A DNA stretch of 64,000 nt. It comes from JAUHWL01 sp964416385. Its GTDB lineage: Bacteria > Bacteroidota > Bacteroidia > Flavobacteriales > Schleiferiaceae. Under the pieces are notes generated by a model. The model had not been told where the DNA came from, ran no database searches, and worked only from the letters and a program-made list of their open reading frames with translations. The translations under genes and the position numbers were made by a program. Positions within the stretch are counted from its first letter, which is position 1. Each line of letters opens with the position of its first letter. This document shows positions 63,602-64,000 of the stretch, piece by piece. The stretch covers positions 21,147 to 85,146 of the forward strand of contig CAYQDW010000003.1 of assembly GCA_964416385.1 (NCBI GenBank). The letters run 5' to 3'.

Positions 63602-63946
63602 TTAGTCTTTTAGCCCAAGTTCAGTCATGGGGTCCCAAAAGTGCTTTGAAAACGCAACGATTTGATCATCTAAAACACGAACACCTTCATTTTCTAGTAA
63701 CTCCTGCATAAGGTTGGTTCCCGGAAAGTGATGTTTTCCTGTCAAGAGACCATTCCGGTTTACCACCCGATGTGCTGGCACATCATCTCGATTGTGGCAG
63801 GCATTCATGGCCCAGCCCACCATGCGGCTGCTGCCAGCACTTCCTAGGTAGCGGGCAATTGCGCCATAGCTTGTTACACGACCATCGGGTATTTGTCGCA
63901 CCACGGCATAAACACGTTCAAAAAAAGAATCATTTGGATGTGCCAT
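63602..63946 (-). CDS. Alkyltransferase-like (ATL) DNA repair protein
   Basis: 114 residues, the C-terminal domain of O6-alkylguanine-DNA alkyltransferases only: VRQIPDGRVTSYGAIARYLG, SSRMVGWAMN (Arg finger at 41), and the active-site position PAHRVVN (57-63). The reactive Cys of PCHR is Ala58 here, so it cannot accept alkyl groups. ATL proteins bind O6-alkylguanine and direct it to nucleotide excision repair. Length and motif agree with family members. Confidence 0.93.
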   Translation of the reverse strand: MAHPNDSFFERVYAVVRQIPDGRVTSYGAIARYLGSAGSSRMVGWAMNACHNRDDVPAHRVVNRNGLLTGKHHFPGTNLMQELLENEGVRVLDDQIVAFSKHFWDPMTELGLKD

Positions 63947-63950
63947 ATAG

Positions 63951-63958
63951 CGAATGTA
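63951..63958 (-). promoter_or_regulatory. -7-like promoter element of the ATL gene
   Basis: Minus strand TACATTCG (one mismatch to TAnnTTTG), then CTAT and the ATG, again with 4-nt spacing. Confidence 0.4.
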
Positions 63959-64000
63959 TAAAACCTCCAGCCCTTGTTGAAACTATGAATGCGGATTTTT

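Overview
The window looks like chromosome from a Bacteroidota bacterium of the Flavobacteriales type. Four large secreted proteins end in type IX secretion (T9SS) C-terminal sorting domains. The cbb3 oxidase has a fused CcoN-CcoO subunit, and the ribosomal order is rplM-rpsI-rpsB-tsf. Many genes have a promoter motif close to TAnnTTTG, the -7 element known from Bacteroidota, and Shine-Dalgarno sequences are not obvious. No tRNA, rRNA, CRISPR array, prophage or insertion sequence was recognised. The window reads as ordinary, densely packed core genome with some accessory surface proteins.

Layout. 1-3.6 kb: the 5' part of dxs (running off the left edge), divergent from a PGI/PMI-type isomerase, an outer-membrane protein and lipB. 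3.6-8.1 kb, leftward: asnS, rpoN, a lipoprotein archaemetzincin and three small paralogous one-helix membrane proteins of unknown function. 8.3-15 kb: a TetR-TolC-MFP-RND efflux operon with a candidate operator. 15.4-19 kb: a TPR protein, a nitrilase-type amidase and an Ig-like lipoprotein. 19.1-24.7 kb: a giant FN3/jelly-roll T9SS protein. 24.7-34 kb: comF, a coiled-coil protein, an OmpA-type lipoprotein, a SMUG2-like glycosylase, a BNR-repeat protein, a DUF4199 protein and an M43 metalloprotease with T9SS tail. 34-38.3 kb: rplM-rpsI-rpsB-tsf and pyrH-frr. 38.3-45.3 kb, leftward: the complete cbb3 oxidase operon ccoS-ccoNO-ccoQ-ccoP-ccoG-ccoH, a SafE-like gene and a universal stress protein, with a Crp/Fnr-like palindrome upstream. 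45.4-52 kb: MarR regulator, CDF transporter, pgi, fatty-acid desaturase, a second OmpA-type lipoprotein, an Nfu-type Fe-S protein and a gamma carbonic anhydrase-like protein. 52.1-61.6 kb: two more giant T9SS proteins, one a 1960-residue repeat protein and one a PNGase F-like protein split by a large LamG-containing insertion. 61.7-64 kb: DUF502, MmcQ/YjbR, DUF1295 and an alkyltransferase-like DNA repair protein.

How they work together. The cbb3 block supplies the structural subunits plus assembly factors (CcoG, CcoH, CcoS), but no copper ATPase CcoI is in the window. The efflux operon is a full tripartite pump translationally coupled to its own regulator. The T9SS proteins, OmpA-like lipoproteins and secreted metalloproteases form the surface-facing part. 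No unmistakably new multi-gene system was found. The best leads are the three-paralogue membrane cluster behind rpoN/archaemetzincin, the giant protein in which a repeated frame carries a different inserted domain in each copy, the split PNGase F-like enzyme, and several regulatory elements: rpsB leader hairpins, a TetR operator, a Crp/Fnr site, and -7 boxes placed exactly 4 nt from start codons.
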